Below are positions 40,350-50,049 of a stretch of DNA of 64,000 bases, in pieces. The stretch comes from Xanthomonas sp. SI (lineage in GTDB: Bacteria; Pseudomonadota; Gammaproteobacteria; Xanthomonadales; Xanthomonadaceae). The notes beneath the pieces were generated by a model. The model searched no databases and had not been told where the DNA came from. It saw only the letters and a list, made by a program, of their open reading frames with translations. The position numbers and the translations under genes are program-made. The stretch lies in contig NZ_CP051261.1 of NCBI RefSeq assembly GCF_014236855.1, positions 372,001 to 436,000 of the forward strand, read 5' to 3'. How positions within the stretch are numbered: the first letter of the stretch is position 1; every line of letters starts with the position of its first letter.

Positions 40350-42854
40350 GTGACCAAGAAGCTGTTGTTCCAGCTGCACTGGCTGTTCGGCATCAGTGCC
40401 GGGCTGGTGCTGTCGGTGATGGGCCTGAGCGGGGCCACGCTGGCGTTCGAGGACGAGATCGTGCGTTGGGCCAACCCGCCGCTGGCCGAGGTGGCCGCGC
40501 GCCATGCGGCCGGTGAGTCGCCGTTGCCGCTGGCCGAGCTGGCGCGGCGTCTGGACCTGGGCGGCACGCACCGCACCACGCGCATGCTGATCGACCCCAC
40601 CGGCACGCGTCCGTCCAATGTGCGCCTGACCGGCCGCGACGGCGGACGCCTGTATTTCGATCCCTATACCGGCCACACGCTGCCGCAGCCGCGGCTGAGC
40701 GGCTTCTTCGAATTCGTCGAGGACCTGCATCGGCGCCTGGCCGCCGGCGAACGCGGCAAGGCGGTCACCGGCGCCTGTGCGATCGCGCTGCTGTTCTTCT
40801 GCCTGTCCGGGCTGTACCTGCGCTGGCCGCGGCAGTGGTGGAGCTGGCGCGCATGGTGGGTGGTGGAATGGAAGCGGCAGGGCCGCAGTTTCCTGTGGAG
40901 CCTGCATTCGGTGATCGGCACCTGGTGCCTGGCGATCTATCTGTCGATCGCGCTGACCGGGCTGTACTGGTCCTACGACTGGTACCGGCAGGGACTGGTG
41001 GCGGTGCTCGGCGGCGAGCGCGCGGAAAACGAGGGCGGCGGCCGCGGCGGCAAACCGCCGGCGGTGGACTATGCGCGGCTGCAGGCCACGCTCGATGCGC
41101 TGCCGGACGTGCGCCGCGCCTATCTGGACCTGCGCCTGCCCGGCCGCCCCGGGCAGCCGCTGATCGCGCGCTATCTGGCCGCCGATCCGGTGCACAGCCG
41201 GGCCTTCGACGGCCTGGAGATCGATCCGCGCAGCGGCCGCATCCTGCGCCGCCTGGACTATCGGCAGCAGCCGCTGGGGCGGCAGCTGTTGAGCAGCGTG
41301 TTCGCCCTGCACACCGGCAGCTTCTTCGGCCTGGCCGGGCGCGTGGTGGTGATGCTGGCCAGCCTGTGCATGTCCTTGTTCTTCGTCACCGGCTGGTTGT
41401 TGTACCTGGACCGGCGGCGCAAGAAGCGCGCGTTGCACACCGCGCGGCGCGATCTGGCCTCGCCCGCGCAGGACGCCGCCGAGCCGTGGCTGGTGGGCTT
41501 CGCCAGCCAGAGCGGATTCGCCGAACGCCTGGCCTGGCAGGCCGCCGGCCAGCTGCAGGCGGCCGGCATGCCGGTGCAGGTGCAGTCGCTGGCGCAACTG
41601 GATGCGGTGCAGTTGCGCAGCGCGCGGCGCGCGCTGTTCGTGGTCAGCACCTTCGGCGACGGCGAGGCGCCGGATCCGGCGCGCGCTTTCGAGAAGAAGG
41701 TGCTGCGCCAGGCGCAGGCCCTGCCCGAGCTCGGCTATGCGCTGCTGGCGCTGGGCGATCGCCAGTACGCGCGTTTCTGCGGGTTTTCGCGGCGGCTGGA
41801 GCAGTGGCTGGCCGCGCAGGGCGCGCAGGCGCTGTTCCCGGCGGTGGAGGTGGACAACGCCGATCCGCAGGCGCTGGCGCAATGGCAGCGGCAGCTGTCC
41901 GCGGTCACCGGCGTGGCGGAAGCGGCGCCGGCTCTGCAGGCGCCGCCGGCGCTGGAGTGGCGCCTGGCCGGACGCACCCTGCTCAACCCCGGCAGTGCCG
42001 GTGCGCCGGTGTGGCGCATCGATCTGGCGTTACCGGCACAGGCGCAGTGGCAGGCGGGCGACATCCTGGAAGTGCAGCCGTGTCATGCGGAGGATGCCGT
42101 GCGCGCCTGGCTGTCCACGCATGGCCTGGCAGCGGACACGCCGCTGCGCGCCGGTGGCGTGTCGCTGCCGTTGCAGGCGGCGCTGGCCGATCGCGCACTG
42201 GCGCCGCCCGGAGACGCGCACGATCTGCAGGCCTGGTTCGATGCGTTGCCGCAGTTGCCGCTGCGCGAATACTCGATCGCCTCGGTGCCGGCCGACGGCC
42301 TGCTGCAACTGGTGGTGCGCCTGACCCGGCGCGACGACGGCAGCGCCGGCCTGGGCTCGGGTTGGTTGTGCCTGCATGCGCCGCTCGGTGCCGCGGTGCA
42401 GGCGCGGGTGCGCGCCAACCCCGGTTTCCGCCGACACGGTGATGCGCCCTTGCTGCTGATCGGCAACGGCACCGGCATTGCCGGCCTGCGCAGCCTGCTG
42501 CGCGAAGCCGAGCAGGCCGGTGTGCATGGGCATTGGCTGCTGTTCGGCGAGCGCAATGCCGCGCACGACGCGCTGTTCGGCACGGAATTGCAGGCCTGGC
42601 GGGACAGCGGCCACCTGCAGCGGCTGGACCTGGCGTTCTCGCGCGACCAGCCGGACAAGGTCTACGTGCAGGATCGCCTGCGCGATGCGGCCGACGAAGT
42701 GCGCGCCTGGCTCGCCCGCGGCGCCACGCTGCACGTCTGCGGCAGCCTGGACAGCATGGCCCGCGGCGTGGATGCGGCCTTGCGCGAGATTCTGGGCGAG
42801 GACGCGTTGGATGAACTCAGCGCAGCCGGGCGTTATCGGCGCGATGTGTATTGA
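40350..42854 (+). CDS. PepSY-flavodoxin-NADPH reductase fusion, membrane reductase
   Basis: An 834-residue fusion. Residues about 1-400 are the PepSY-associated transmembrane domain with four helices (LLFQLHWLFGISAGLVLSVMG, GACAIALLFFCLSGLYLRWP, GTWCLAIYLSIALTGLYWS, VVVMLASLCMSLFFVTGWLL) carrying conserved His residues that could bind haem. Residues about 400-520 are a flavodoxin (VVSTFGDGEAPDPARAFEKK), and about 540-834 a ferredoxin-reductase-type FAD/NADPH module (REYSIASV for FAD, LLIGNGTGIAGLRSLL and LHVCGSLDSMARGVDA for NADPH). So NADPH electrons may cross flavins to periplasmic haem, perhaps to reduce ferric siderophores. Start GTG at 40350 fits the first helix; ATG at 40317 is an alternative. 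Confidence 0.88.
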   Translation: MTKKLLFQLHWLFGISAGLVLSVMGLSGATLAFEDEIVRWANPPLAEVAARHAAGESPLPLAELARRLDLGGTHRTTRMLIDPTGTRPSNVRLTGRDGGRLYFDPYTGHTLPQPRLSGFFEFVEDLHRRLAAGERGKAVTGACAIALLFFCLSGLYLRWPRQWWSWRAWWVVEWKRQGRSFLWSLHSVIGTWCLAIYLSIALTGLYWSYDWYRQGLVAVLGGERAENEGGGRGGKPPAVDYARLQATLDALPDVRRAYLDLRLPGRPGQPLIARYLAADPVHSRAFDGLEIDPRSGRILRRLDYRQQPLGRQLLSSVFALHTGSFFGLAGRVVVMLASLCMSLFFVTGWLLYLDRRRKKRALHTARRDLASPAQDAAEPWLVGFASQSGFAERLAWQAAGQLQAAGMPVQVQSLAQLDAVQLRSARRALFVVSTFGDGEAPDPARAFEKKVLRQAQALPELGYALLALGDRQYARFCGFSRRLEQWLAAQGAQALFPAVEVDNADPQALAQWQRQLSAVTGVAEAAPALQAPPALEWRLAGRTLLNPGSAGAPVWRIDLALPAQAQWQAGDILEVQPCHAEDAVRAWLSTHGLAADTPLRAGGVSLPLQAALADRALAPPGDAHDLQAWFDALPQLPLREYSIASVPADGLLQLVVRLTRRDDGSAGLGSGWLCLHAPLGAAVQARVRANPGFRRHGDAPLLLIGNGTGIAGLRSLLREAEQAGVHGHWLLFGERNAAHDALFGTELQAWRDSGHLQRLDLAFSRDQPDKVYVQDRLRDAADEVRAWLARGATLHVCGSLDSMARGVDAALREILGEDALDELSAAGRYRRDVY

Positions 42855-42935
42855 GGTCTGAGGCAGGTGGAGCGATTCGGGGAGAGTTCTCGGCTCCGGA
42901 TCGAATTCGATGGCGTTGTCTTCACTGCTGCGTCT

Positions 42936-43008
42936 GTCGCGGCTGAAGCCGCTCCTACAAAAAGCGAGGCGCGCCTGCTGCCTTTGTAGGAGCGGCTTCA
43001 GCCGCGAC
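42936..43008. repeat. Inverted TGTAGGAGCGGCTTCAGCCGCGAC repeat pair
   Basis: Perfect 25-base arms at 42936-42960 and 42984-43008, inverted, with a 23-base loop. The arm is the same unit as in the 37109-37180 palindrome. The pair lies between the convergent reductase fusion and the WD40-like gene. Confidence 0.92.
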
Positions 43009-43093
43009 CAACTGCATCAGCGATCGCGTGGAAGCGAAGATGCAGCAACCAGCCTGCGGGCAAGCGCACATTTCGCCAGCGAAGCCGTCGCCG

Positions 43094-43993
43094 TCAGCGC
43101 GCACCCGCACAATCGCTGCTGCCGCTCGCAGCCGGCGCCTTCATCCGGTACACGTCGCGCTTGCCGGCCTTCGGCGCCCGCGCGCTGCCGACCACAAGCA
43201 GTTCGCTCGGCTTGGAGGCGTCCAGCACCGCGCCGCGGGTGTCGCCGTCGGCGCCGTTGAACGACAGCGCCAGCGGCTGTGCCTGCACGTAGTGCCCGCC
43301 GGCGCACTGCGCGAGCAACAGCTGCGCGCCTTGCGGCTTGCGCGCCCGCGCGAACACCAGCGCGCGGCCGTCGCCCAGCCAGGCGGCGTCGGTTTCGTCG
43401 TCGGCACTGTTGATGCCGTCCAGCGCCTGCAGTTGGACGAAGACCTGGCCTTGCAGCCGCGCCACGAACAGGTCCATGCCGCCGGCACCGCCGTGGCCGT
43501 CGCTGGCGAACAGCAGCCGGGTGCCGTCCAGCGACAGGATCGGGGCGCGCTCGTCGCCGCGCGAGTTCACTGCCGCGCCCAGGTTCTGCGGCGGGCCGTA
43601 GCGGCCGTTGGCCAGCAGCGGCGCGCGGTACAGGTCGCTGCCGCCCTGGCCGCCGGCGCGGTCGGAGGCGAAGTACAGCCAATGCCCGTCGGCGCTGAAG
43701 AACGGGTCGCCATCGGCAGCGGGCGAGTTCAGTGGCGCCGGCAACGGCTGCGGCTCGACCCAGCGCCCGTCGCGCAGCGTGGCCTGCCACAGGTCGCCGC
43801 CGCCGGGCGCGCCGGCGCGGTCGGGGCTGGCCCAGACGATGCGTTGTCCGTCGGGCGAAACGCTGGCACGGGTCTCGTCGGCCTTGGTCGAGACCACACC
43901 CATGCCCTCGATGCCGAACTCGGAAAGCGCGAACGCCGACGGCGCGCAGAGTAAACTCGCGGCCAGCGCGAGCGGCAGGGCGGGGGTCCGCAT
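43094..43993 (-). CDS. PD40/TolB-like beta-propeller protein
   Basis: A 299-residue secreted protein (signal peptide [17 protein letters not shown], cleavage about residue 22) built of repeated WD40-like PD40 units: [45 protein letters not shown], each with the SxDGxxLxFxS consensus. Such propellers are found in TolB and in peptidoglycan- or pilus-associated proteins. No enzyme domain is seen. It ends with a Ser/Asp-rich tail and a Cys. It is divergent from aroE, whose ATG is 53 bases away. Role unknown. Confidence 0.82.
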   Translation of the reverse strand: MRTPALPLALAASLLCAPSAFALSEFGIEGMGVVSTKADETRASVSPDGQRIVWASPDRAGAPGGGDLWQATLRDGRWVEPQPLPAPLNSPAADGDPFFSADGHWLYFASDRAGGQGGSDLYRAPLLANGRYGPPQNLGAAVNSRGDERAPILSLDGTRLLFASDGHGGAGGMDLFVARLQGQVFVQLQALDGINSADDETDAAWLGDGRALVFARARKPQGAQLLLAQCAGGHYVQAQPLALSFNGADGDTRGAVLDASKPSELLVVGSARAPKAGKRDVYRMKAPAASGSSDCAGAR

Positions 43994-44045
43994 GTCGGAT
44001 TCCTTCGGATGTCGCGACCAGTCTAAAACAACCAACGAGCGTTCC

Positions 44046-44894
44046 ATGCCCACATCCCGCTATGCCGTGTTCGGCCATCCCGTCACCCATTCGCTGTCGC
44101 CGCGCATCCATGCCGACTTCGCCAAGCAGACCGGCATCGCCCTGCAGTACGACGCGATCGACGCCTTGCCGGACGGCTTCGCGGCGGCACTGGCGGCCTT
44201 TGCCGCGGAAGGCGGCGTGGGCGCCAACGTGACCCTGCCGTTGAAGGAAGCCGCGTATGCGCTGAGCGTGATCCACAGCGAGCGCGCGCAGCGCGCCGGG
44301 GCGGTCAACACGCTCAGCTTCCGCGACGGGCAGTGGCACGGCGACAACACCGACGGCGCCGGCCTGGTGCGCGACCTGACCGGGCGCAACGGCCTGGACC
44401 TGCGCGGCCGCCGCGCGCTGCTGATCGGTGCCGGCGGCGCCGCGCGCGGCGTGGCGCCGGCGCTGCTGGAGGCCGGCGTGCAGCAGCTGCTGATCGTCAA
44501 CCGTTCGCCCGAGCGCGCTGATGCGCTGGTCGATGCGCTGGGCGAACCGGCGCGCGCCATTTCCCGCTACTGGGAAGACCTGCGCGAACTGGGCGACTTC
44601 GAACTGATCGTCAATGCCACCGCCGCCGGCCGCGACGACAGCGCGGGGTTCTCGCTGCCGCTGTCGCTGGTCAACAGCATGACCCTGGCGGTGGACCTGA
44701 ACTATGGCGAGGTCGCGATCCCGTTCCTGGCCTGGGCGCGTGCGGCCAACTGCCGCGATACCGTGGACGGCCTGGGCATGCTGGTCGAACAGGCGGCCGA
44801 GAGCTTCGAGCGCTGGCATGGCGTGCGCCCGGACACCGACCCGGTCTACGCCGCGCTGCGCGCGCGCGACGCGGTGCTGGTCAGCGCCGACTGA
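44046..44894 (+). CDS. aroE: Shikimate dehydrogenase
   Basis: A 282-residue AroE, which reduces 3-dehydroshikimate to shikimate with NADPH in aromatic amino acid synthesis. The substrate site has SLSPRIHA, catalytic Lys67 (LPLKEAAY) and Asp103 (NTDGAGLV); the NADP site has [11 protein letters not shown] and the following NRSPERA with Asn and Arg that choose NADPH. The C-terminal [15 protein letters not shown] helix is complete. The ATG at 44046 begins [16 protein letters not shown]. Downstream is a small membrane protein gene. Confidence 0.97.
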   Translation: MPTSRYAVFGHPVTHSLSPRIHADFAKQTGIALQYDAIDALPDGFAAALAAFAAEGGVGANVTLPLKEAAYALSVIHSERAQRAGAVNTLSFRDGQWHGDNTDGAGLVRDLTGRNGLDLRGRRALLIGAGGAARGVAPALLEAGVQQLLIVNRSPERADALVDALGEPARAISRYWEDLRELGDFELIVNATAAGRDDSAGFSLPLSLVNSMTLAVDLNYGEVAIPFLAWARAANCRDTVDGLGMLVEQAAESFERWHGVRPDTDPVYAALRARDAVLVSAD

Positions 44895-44941
44895 CCTTTT
44901 TTGCGCCCCGGCGCTTGTTTCGTAGCTAAACGGAGATTCCG

Positions 44942-45268
44942 ATGGACGATGGATTCGTGATGCAGCTGTTGACCACGGTAGGCTTCCAGCTGCCGATCCT
45001 GATCGTGCTCGGCACCGGCCTGGTGCTGCTGGCCACGCGCCGCCCCGGCCGCGCCCGCACGCTGGGCCTGTGGGGCTTGAGCCTGCTGCTGCTCGGTGGG
45101 TTGTGCGGCACGGTGACCTCGCTGCTGCCGATGTGGATCATCGCGCAGGGCGGGACCTACTCCAGCTACGCGGTCTGGTTCGGCATCCTGCAGGCGGTGT
45201 TCACCCTGCTGCATGCGGTGGCGATGCTGCTGGTGGTGCTGGCGCTGCGCCTGGCGTTGCCGCGCTGA
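44942..45268 (+). CDS. Small integral membrane protein
   Basis: A 108-residue protein with three predicted helices (LPILIVLGTGLVLLATRR, LGLWGLSLLLLGGLCGTVTSLLPMWII and VFTLLHAVAMLLVVLALRLAL). No family is recognised. The ATG is preceded by AAACGGAGATTCCG. It is 47 bases after aroE and 106 bases before dinG and might be transcribed with aroE. Confidence 0.73.
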   Translation: MDDGFVMQLLTTVGFQLPILIVLGTGLVLLATRRPGRARTLGLWGLSLLLLGGLCGTVTSLLPMWIIAQGGTYSSYAVWFGILQAVFTLLHAVAMLLVVLALRLALPR

Positions 45269-45374
45269 CAGGCTGCGCGCGGCATCGGCGGCTAGCCGTT
45301 CACCTTTCCCCGGCACGCGGCGGCCAGACCTGGGAAAATAGCCGGCCGATCCCCGGCACGAGCAGACAGGCGGC

Positions 45375-47474
45375 ATGGAAAAGGCAGCACCCACGCGGCA
45401 GTTGACCGACGAGATGAAGGCCGGCATCCGCGACGCCTACACCAAGCTGCAGGCCAACACGCCCGGCTTCATGGTGCGCCGCGCGCAGAGCCAGATGATC
45501 GGGGTGGTGTCGCGCGCGCTGGGCACCTCCGGCGGCGTCGGTGTGGCCGAGGCGCCGACCGGCGTCGGCAAGAGCCTGGGCTACCTCACCGCCGGGGTGC
45601 CGATCGCGCTGGCCAGCAAGAAGAAGCTGGTGATCAGCACCGGCACCGTGGCATTGCAGTCGCAGCTGGTGGAACGCGATATCCCCGCCTTCCTCAAGGC
45701 CACCGGCATCGAGGCGACGGTGGCGCTGGCCAAGGGCCGCACCCGCTACCTGTGCGCGCGCAACGTCGCCGAACTGCATGGCGAAGCAGCGCAGAACAGC
45801 ATGTTCGAGGACGAGGCGCCGCTGTACGACCGCCCGCTGAGCCCGGCCGAGGCCGAACAGGCGCGCGCGCTGGCCAAGGCCTACGCCGACAAGACCTGGA
45901 ACGGCGATCTGGACACCGCGCCGGAGCCGATCCCGGCGTCGTTGCGCGCGCGCATCACCACCAACGCCGCCGGCTGCGCCGGGCGCCGCTGCTCGTTCGC
46001 GGTGCAATGCCCGGTGCTGAAGGCGCGCAGCGACGTGCGCGATGCGCAGATCGTGGTCACCAACCATGCGCTGCTGCTGTCGGCGCTGGCGTTGGGCGAC
46101 AGCGACAACGGCCAGCCGCTGATCGCGCCGCCGGCGGACATGCTGCTGGTGCTCGACGAGGGCCACCACATCGCCGGCGTCGCCATCGACCAGGGCGCCG
46201 CAAACCTGGCGCTGGACGACATGGCGCGGCGCACCGGCCGCCTGCAGGCGCTGGTCGGCGCCGCCTATCGGCTGGCCGACAAGGACACCATCGGCAACCA
46301 GCTGCCGAACGAAGCGATCGAACTGGCGACCCAGGTCAGCAAGGGGCTGAAAACCTTCCGCGCCGAGATCGAACGCGCCTGGGTGCCGGAGCCAGGCCAG
46401 GAAGAGCCGATGTGGCGCGCGCCCAACGGGCGCCTGCCCGAGGACTGGAAACCCTTCATCGATGCGCAGGCGCAGGACACCGCCGCGCTGCTCAACTGGG
46501 TGCAGGCCGCGCATCAACTGGTGGCCAAGTCCAAGCAGGAAGACGCGGCCAAGGAGCGCCTGCAGCGCAGCCTGGGCATGGCCCTGGAGATGGTCGAGCA
46601 GCAATACGCGCTGTGGCTGGGCTGGCGCCGCGAGGACCAGGACGGACAAGCGCCGATGGCGCGCTGGATCACCCTGTCGCGCGATGCCGACCTCGTCTGC
46701 CATTGCTCGCCGGTCTCGGCTGCGCAGGTGCTGCGCGCGCTGTTGTGGAGCGAAGTGGACTCGGCGGTGCTGACCTCGGCCACGCTGACCGGCGGCGGCG
46801 ATTTCCAGGCGCTGGCGATCGACAACGGCCTGCCCGCGCATGCGGAGATGGTGTCGCTGTCCTCGCCGTTCGACCTGCCCAACCAGGCCGAGCTGATCGT
46901 GCCGAAATTCCCGGTGGCGCCGGACGACCGCGAAGGCCATCCGCGCGAGGTCGCGCGCTACCTGGTCAAGGAACTGGACTGGGGCAAGGGCTCGATCGTG
47001 CTGTTCACCTCGCGCTGGAAGATGCTCAAGGTCGCCGACCTGTTGCCGATCGCGCAGCGCAACCGCGTGCTGGTGCAGGGCGATGGTTCCAAGTCGCAGA
47101 TGATCGGCGAACACATGCGCCGCATCGGTGCCGGCGAAGGCTCGGTGCTGTTCGGTTTGAATTCCTTCGGCGAAGGCCTGGACCTGCCCGGCGAGGCCTG
47201 CACCACCGTGGTCATCACCCAGGTGCCGTTCGCGGTGCCGACCGACCCGCAGACCGCCACCCTCGGCGAGTGGTTCGAAAGCCGCGGCCTCAACGCCTTC
47301 AACCTGATCGCAGTGCCGCACGCGCTGCGCACGCTGACCCAGTTCGCCGGTCGCCTGATCCGCAGTTCCAGCGACCACGGCCGCGTCATCATTCTCGATT
47401 CGCGCTTGCTGACCAAGCGCTACGGCAAGCGCATCATCGATGCGCTGCCGCCGTTCAAGCGGGTGATCGGCTAG
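45375..47474 (+). CDS. dinG: ATP-dependent DNA helicase DinG
   Basis: A 699-residue XPD/Rad3-type superfamily 2 helicase. It has Walker A APTGVGKS (Lys66), DEGH box (Asp261, LVLDEGHH), motif III LTSATLTGGG, motif V SFGEGLDL and motif VI QFAGRLIRS. Four cysteines that would hold the [4Fe-4S] cluster are Cys127, Cys201, Cys206 and Cys212. DinG removes R-loops and D-loops and helps replication pass transcribed genes, and is SOS-induced in E. coli. No clear LexA box was found before the ATG. The length matches the family. Confidence 0.94.
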   Translation: MEKAAPTRQLTDEMKAGIRDAYTKLQANTPGFMVRRAQSQMIGVVSRALGTSGGVGVAEAPTGVGKSLGYLTAGVPIALASKKKLVISTGTVALQSQLVERDIPAFLKATGIEATVALAKGRTRYLCARNVAELHGEAAQNSMFEDEAPLYDRPLSPAEAEQARALAKAYADKTWNGDLDTAPEPIPASLRARITTNAAGCAGRRCSFAVQCPVLKARSDVRDAQIVVTNHALLLSALALGDSDNGQPLIAPPADMLLVLDEGHHIAGVAIDQGAANLALDDMARRTGRLQALVGAAYRLADKDTIGNQLPNEAIELATQVSKGLKTFRAEIERAWVPEPGQEEPMWRAPNGRLPEDWKPFIDAQAQDTAALLNWVQAAHQLVAKSKQEDAAKERLQRSLGMALEMVEQQYALWLGWRREDQDGQAPMARWITLSRDADLVCHCSPVSAAQVLRALLWSEVDSAVLTSATLTGGGDFQALAIDNGLPAHAEMVSLSSPFDLPNQAELIVPKFPVAPDDREGHPREVARYLVKELDWGKGSIVLFTSRWKMLKVADLLPIAQRNRVLVQGDGSKSQMIGEHMRRIGAGEGSVLFGLNSFGEGLDLPGEACTTVVITQVPFAVPTDPQTATLGEWFESRGLNAFNLIAVPHALRTLTQFAGRLIRSSSDHGRVIILDSRLLTKRYGKRIIDALPPFKRVIG

Positions 47475-47694
47475 CGTCGCGCGCTGTCTACATTTTGCTG
47501 TCGCTTGCCTCGCATCGCGCCGCTTGTGCGATGCGCACATGCCACGAAGTGCAAAGCGCAACGCACATGGGCGAGTACCGCAGTCACAACAGCAGGCACG
47601 CATGCATCGTGCCTATCGCAGTCATAGCAACTAACGAATTCTCAGCCTGCAGTGCCGCCGCCATGCTTCAGCTCCCTCAACACGAGCTGACGCC

Positions 47695-49218
47695 ATGCGC
47701 CCTGGAACACTGTTGGTGCTCGCCCTGCTGTCGCAGACCCTGATCGTTCCCGCCGGGTTCGCGCAGTCCACGCTCACCCGCGACAACGGTGCGCCGGTCG
47801 GCGACAACCAGAACTCGCAGACCGCCGGCGCCACCGGCCCGACCCTGCTGCAGGACGTGCAGCTGATCCAGAAGCTGCAGCGCTTCGACCGCGAGCGCAT
47901 CCCCGAGCGCGTGGTGCATGCGCGCGGCACCGGCGTGCATGGCGAGTTCACCGCCAGCGCCGACATCTCCGACCTGACCAAAGCCAAGGTGTTCGCTGCC
48001 GGCGCGAAGACCCCGGTGTTCGTGCGCTTTTCCTCGGTGGTGCACGGCAACCATTCGCCGGAGACGCTGCGCGATCCGCACGGCTTCGCCACCAAGTTCT
48101 ATACCAGCGAAGGCAACTGGGACCTGGTCGGCAACAACTTCCCGACCTTCTTCATCCGCGATGCGATCAAGTTCCCGGACATGGTGCATGCATTCAAGCC
48201 GGATCCGCGCAGCAACCTGGACGACGATTCACGCCGCTTCGATTTCTTCTCGCACGTGCCCGAAGCCACGCGCACGCTGACACTGTTGTACTCCAACGAA
48301 GGCACGCCGGCCGGCTACCGCTTCATGGACGGCAACGGCGTGCACGCCTACAAGCTGGTCAACGCGCAGGGCGAGGTGCACTACGTCAAGTTCCATTGGA
48401 AGTCGCTGCAAGGCCTGAAGAACCTGGATCCGAAGCAGGTGGCGCAGGTGCAGGGCAAGGACTACAGCCACCTGACCAACGACCTGGTCGGCGCGATCAA
48501 GCAGGGCGACTATCCGAAGTGGGATCTGTACATCCAGGTGCTGAAGCCGGAAGACCTGGCCAAGTTCGACTTCGATCCGCTGGATGCGACCAAGATCTGG
48601 CCGGACGTGCCCGAGCGCAAGATCGGGCAGATGGTGCTGAACAAGAACGTGGACAACTTCTTCCAGGAGACCGAGCAGGTGGCGATGGCGCCGGCCAACC
48701 TGGTGCCGGGCATCGAGCCGTCGGAAGACCGCCTGCTGCAGGGGCGCATCTTCTCCTATGCCGATACCCAGCTATACCGCGTCGGCACCAATGGCCTGAG
48801 TCTGCCGGTGAACCGGCCACTGGTGGCGGTCAACAACGGCAATCAGGACGGGTCGATGAACTACGGCGCCACCGCGAGCGGCGTCAACTACGAGCCGAGC
48901 CGGCTCGCCCCGCGCCCCCAGGATCCGAACGCGCGCTACAGCCAGCTGCCGCTGTCGGGCAGCACCCAGCAGGCCAGGATCGCCCGCGAGCAGAACTTCA
49001 AGCAGGCCGGCGAACTGTTCCGCAGCTATAGCAAGAAGGAACAGCAGGACCTGATCCAGAGCTTCGGTGAATCGCTGGCCGGCACCGACGATGCAAGCAA
49101 GCACATCATGCTGTCGTTCCTGTACAAGGCCGATCCGGCCTACGGCAGCGGCGTCGCCCGCGTCGCCAAGGGCGATCTGGCGCGGGTCAAGCAGCTGGCC
49201 GCGCAACTGCAGGATTGA
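47695..49218 (+). CDS. katB: Periplasmic catalase (KatB-type)
   Basis: A 507-residue haem catalase with a signal peptide (LLVLALLSQTLIVPAGFAQ, cleavage about residue 24), so it protects the periplasm from hydrogen peroxide. Distal His75 (ERVVHARGTG), an Asn in VGNNFPTFFIRDA and the proximal haem-ligand Tyr355 (RIFSYADTQLYR) are all present. It lies 69 bases upstream of an ankyrin-repeat gene, the katB-ankB arrangement known from Pseudomonas, where the ankyrin protein supports catalase activity. The start is ATG at 47695. An OxyR-regulated promoter is expected but I see no sure site. Confidence 0.93.
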   Translation: MRPGTLLVLALLSQTLIVPAGFAQSTLTRDNGAPVGDNQNSQTAGATGPTLLQDVQLIQKLQRFDRERIPERVVHARGTGVHGEFTASADISDLTKAKVFAAGAKTPVFVRFSSVVHGNHSPETLRDPHGFATKFYTSEGNWDLVGNNFPTFFIRDAIKFPDMVHAFKPDPRSNLDDDSRRFDFFSHVPEATRTLTLLYSNEGTPAGYRFMDGNGVHAYKLVNAQGEVHYVKFHWKSLQGLKNLDPKQVAQVQGKDYSHLTNDLVGAIKQGDYPKWDLYIQVLKPEDLAKFDFDPLDATKIWPDVPERKIGQMVLNKNVDNFFQETEQVAMAPANLVPGIEPSEDRLLQGRIFSYADTQLYRVGTNGLSLPVNRPLVAVNNGNQDGSMNYGATASGVNYEPSRLAPRPQDPNARYSQLPLSGSTQQARIAREQNFKQAGELFRSYSKKEQQDLIQSFGESLAGTDDASKHIMLSFLYKADPAYGSGVARVAKGDLARVKQLAAQLQD

Positions 49219-49286
49219 CCGTTCACTGCGTAGTGCGGCGGCGCCTCCCCCACGCCGCGCTGCGCCTTCTTTGCCGGAGACCGAGC

Positions 49287-49832
49287 ATGCGTCGCTTCCT
49301 TCTTCTCGCCCTGAGCCTGGTCGCCGTCTCGGCGACCGCCGCGCCCGCACCCGCCGACCCGGCCAAGATCCAGGCGCAACTGCGCGACTACTTCTTCGAT
49401 GCCGCGCGCGAAGGCCGCCAGGACATGCTGGCCGAGTTCATCCAGGCGCACTACGACCTCGATACCCGCGACGACAAGGGCTATACCGCGCTGATCCTGG
49501 CCGCCTACCACGGCCAGCAGCCGGCGGTGGAGCAATTGCTGCGCGCCGGCGCCGATCCGTGCGCGCAGGACAAGCGCGGCAACACCGCACTGATGGGCGC
49601 GATCTTCAAGGGCGAACTGGCCATCGCCAAGCGGCTGATGCAGGCCGATTGCGCGCCCGACCAGCGCAACAACGCCGGCCAGACCGCAGCGATGTACGCG
49701 GCGCTGTTCCAGCGCACCGAAGTGCTGAAAGATCTCGCCGCCAAGGGCGCCGACCTGCAGGCAAAGGACGCACAGGGCAACGACGTGGCCAAACTGCAGC
49801 GTGGCGAGTTCGCGCAGGCACCGCTGCGCTGA
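49287..49832 (+). CDS. ankB: Ankyrin-repeat protein (AnkB-like)
   Basis: A 181-residue protein with a signal peptide (FLLLALSLVAVSATAAPAPA, about 21 residues) and three ankyrin repeats (about 55-165): KGYTALILAAYHGQQPAVEQ, RGNTALMGAIFKGELAIAKR and AGQTAAMYAALFQRTEVLKD. In Pseudomonas the homologous AnkB next to katB is needed for full periplasmic catalase activity, so the same helper or scaffold role is likely here. GGAGA lies before the ATG at 49287. No other function is evident. Confidence 0.88.
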   Translation: MRRFLLLALSLVAVSATAAPAPADPAKIQAQLRDYFFDAAREGRQDMLAEFIQAHYDLDTRDDKGYTALILAAYHGQQPAVEQLLRAGADPCAQDKRGNTALMGAIFKGELAIAKRLMQADCAPDQRNNAGQTAAMYAALFQRTEVLKDLAAKGADLQAKDAQGNDVAKLQRGEFAQAPLR

Positions 49833-50049
49833 GCCACGCAGGAGAAGCGCGGTGCGCCTAGGCATGGCCGGCGCGCTGCAGGCGAGCACGGTGGTTCAGC
49901 CGCCGACCATGGCGCCGAAGCCCCGGGATCGGCGAAAATACCCGCCCTGCCGGGCAACTACGGCTTCCTGAAACACGCTTCGCGCTGCCGCTGCCCGTTC
50001 GCTGCAAGGACTGGCTACGCCGCATCGCCGGCGCGCCCGCCGCGCTGTC

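Noticed and set aside
44903..44920. Short GC hairpin with some T residues after aroE
   Set aside because: The stem is only 4-5 bases with almost no loop and the T run is broken, so I do not call a terminator.
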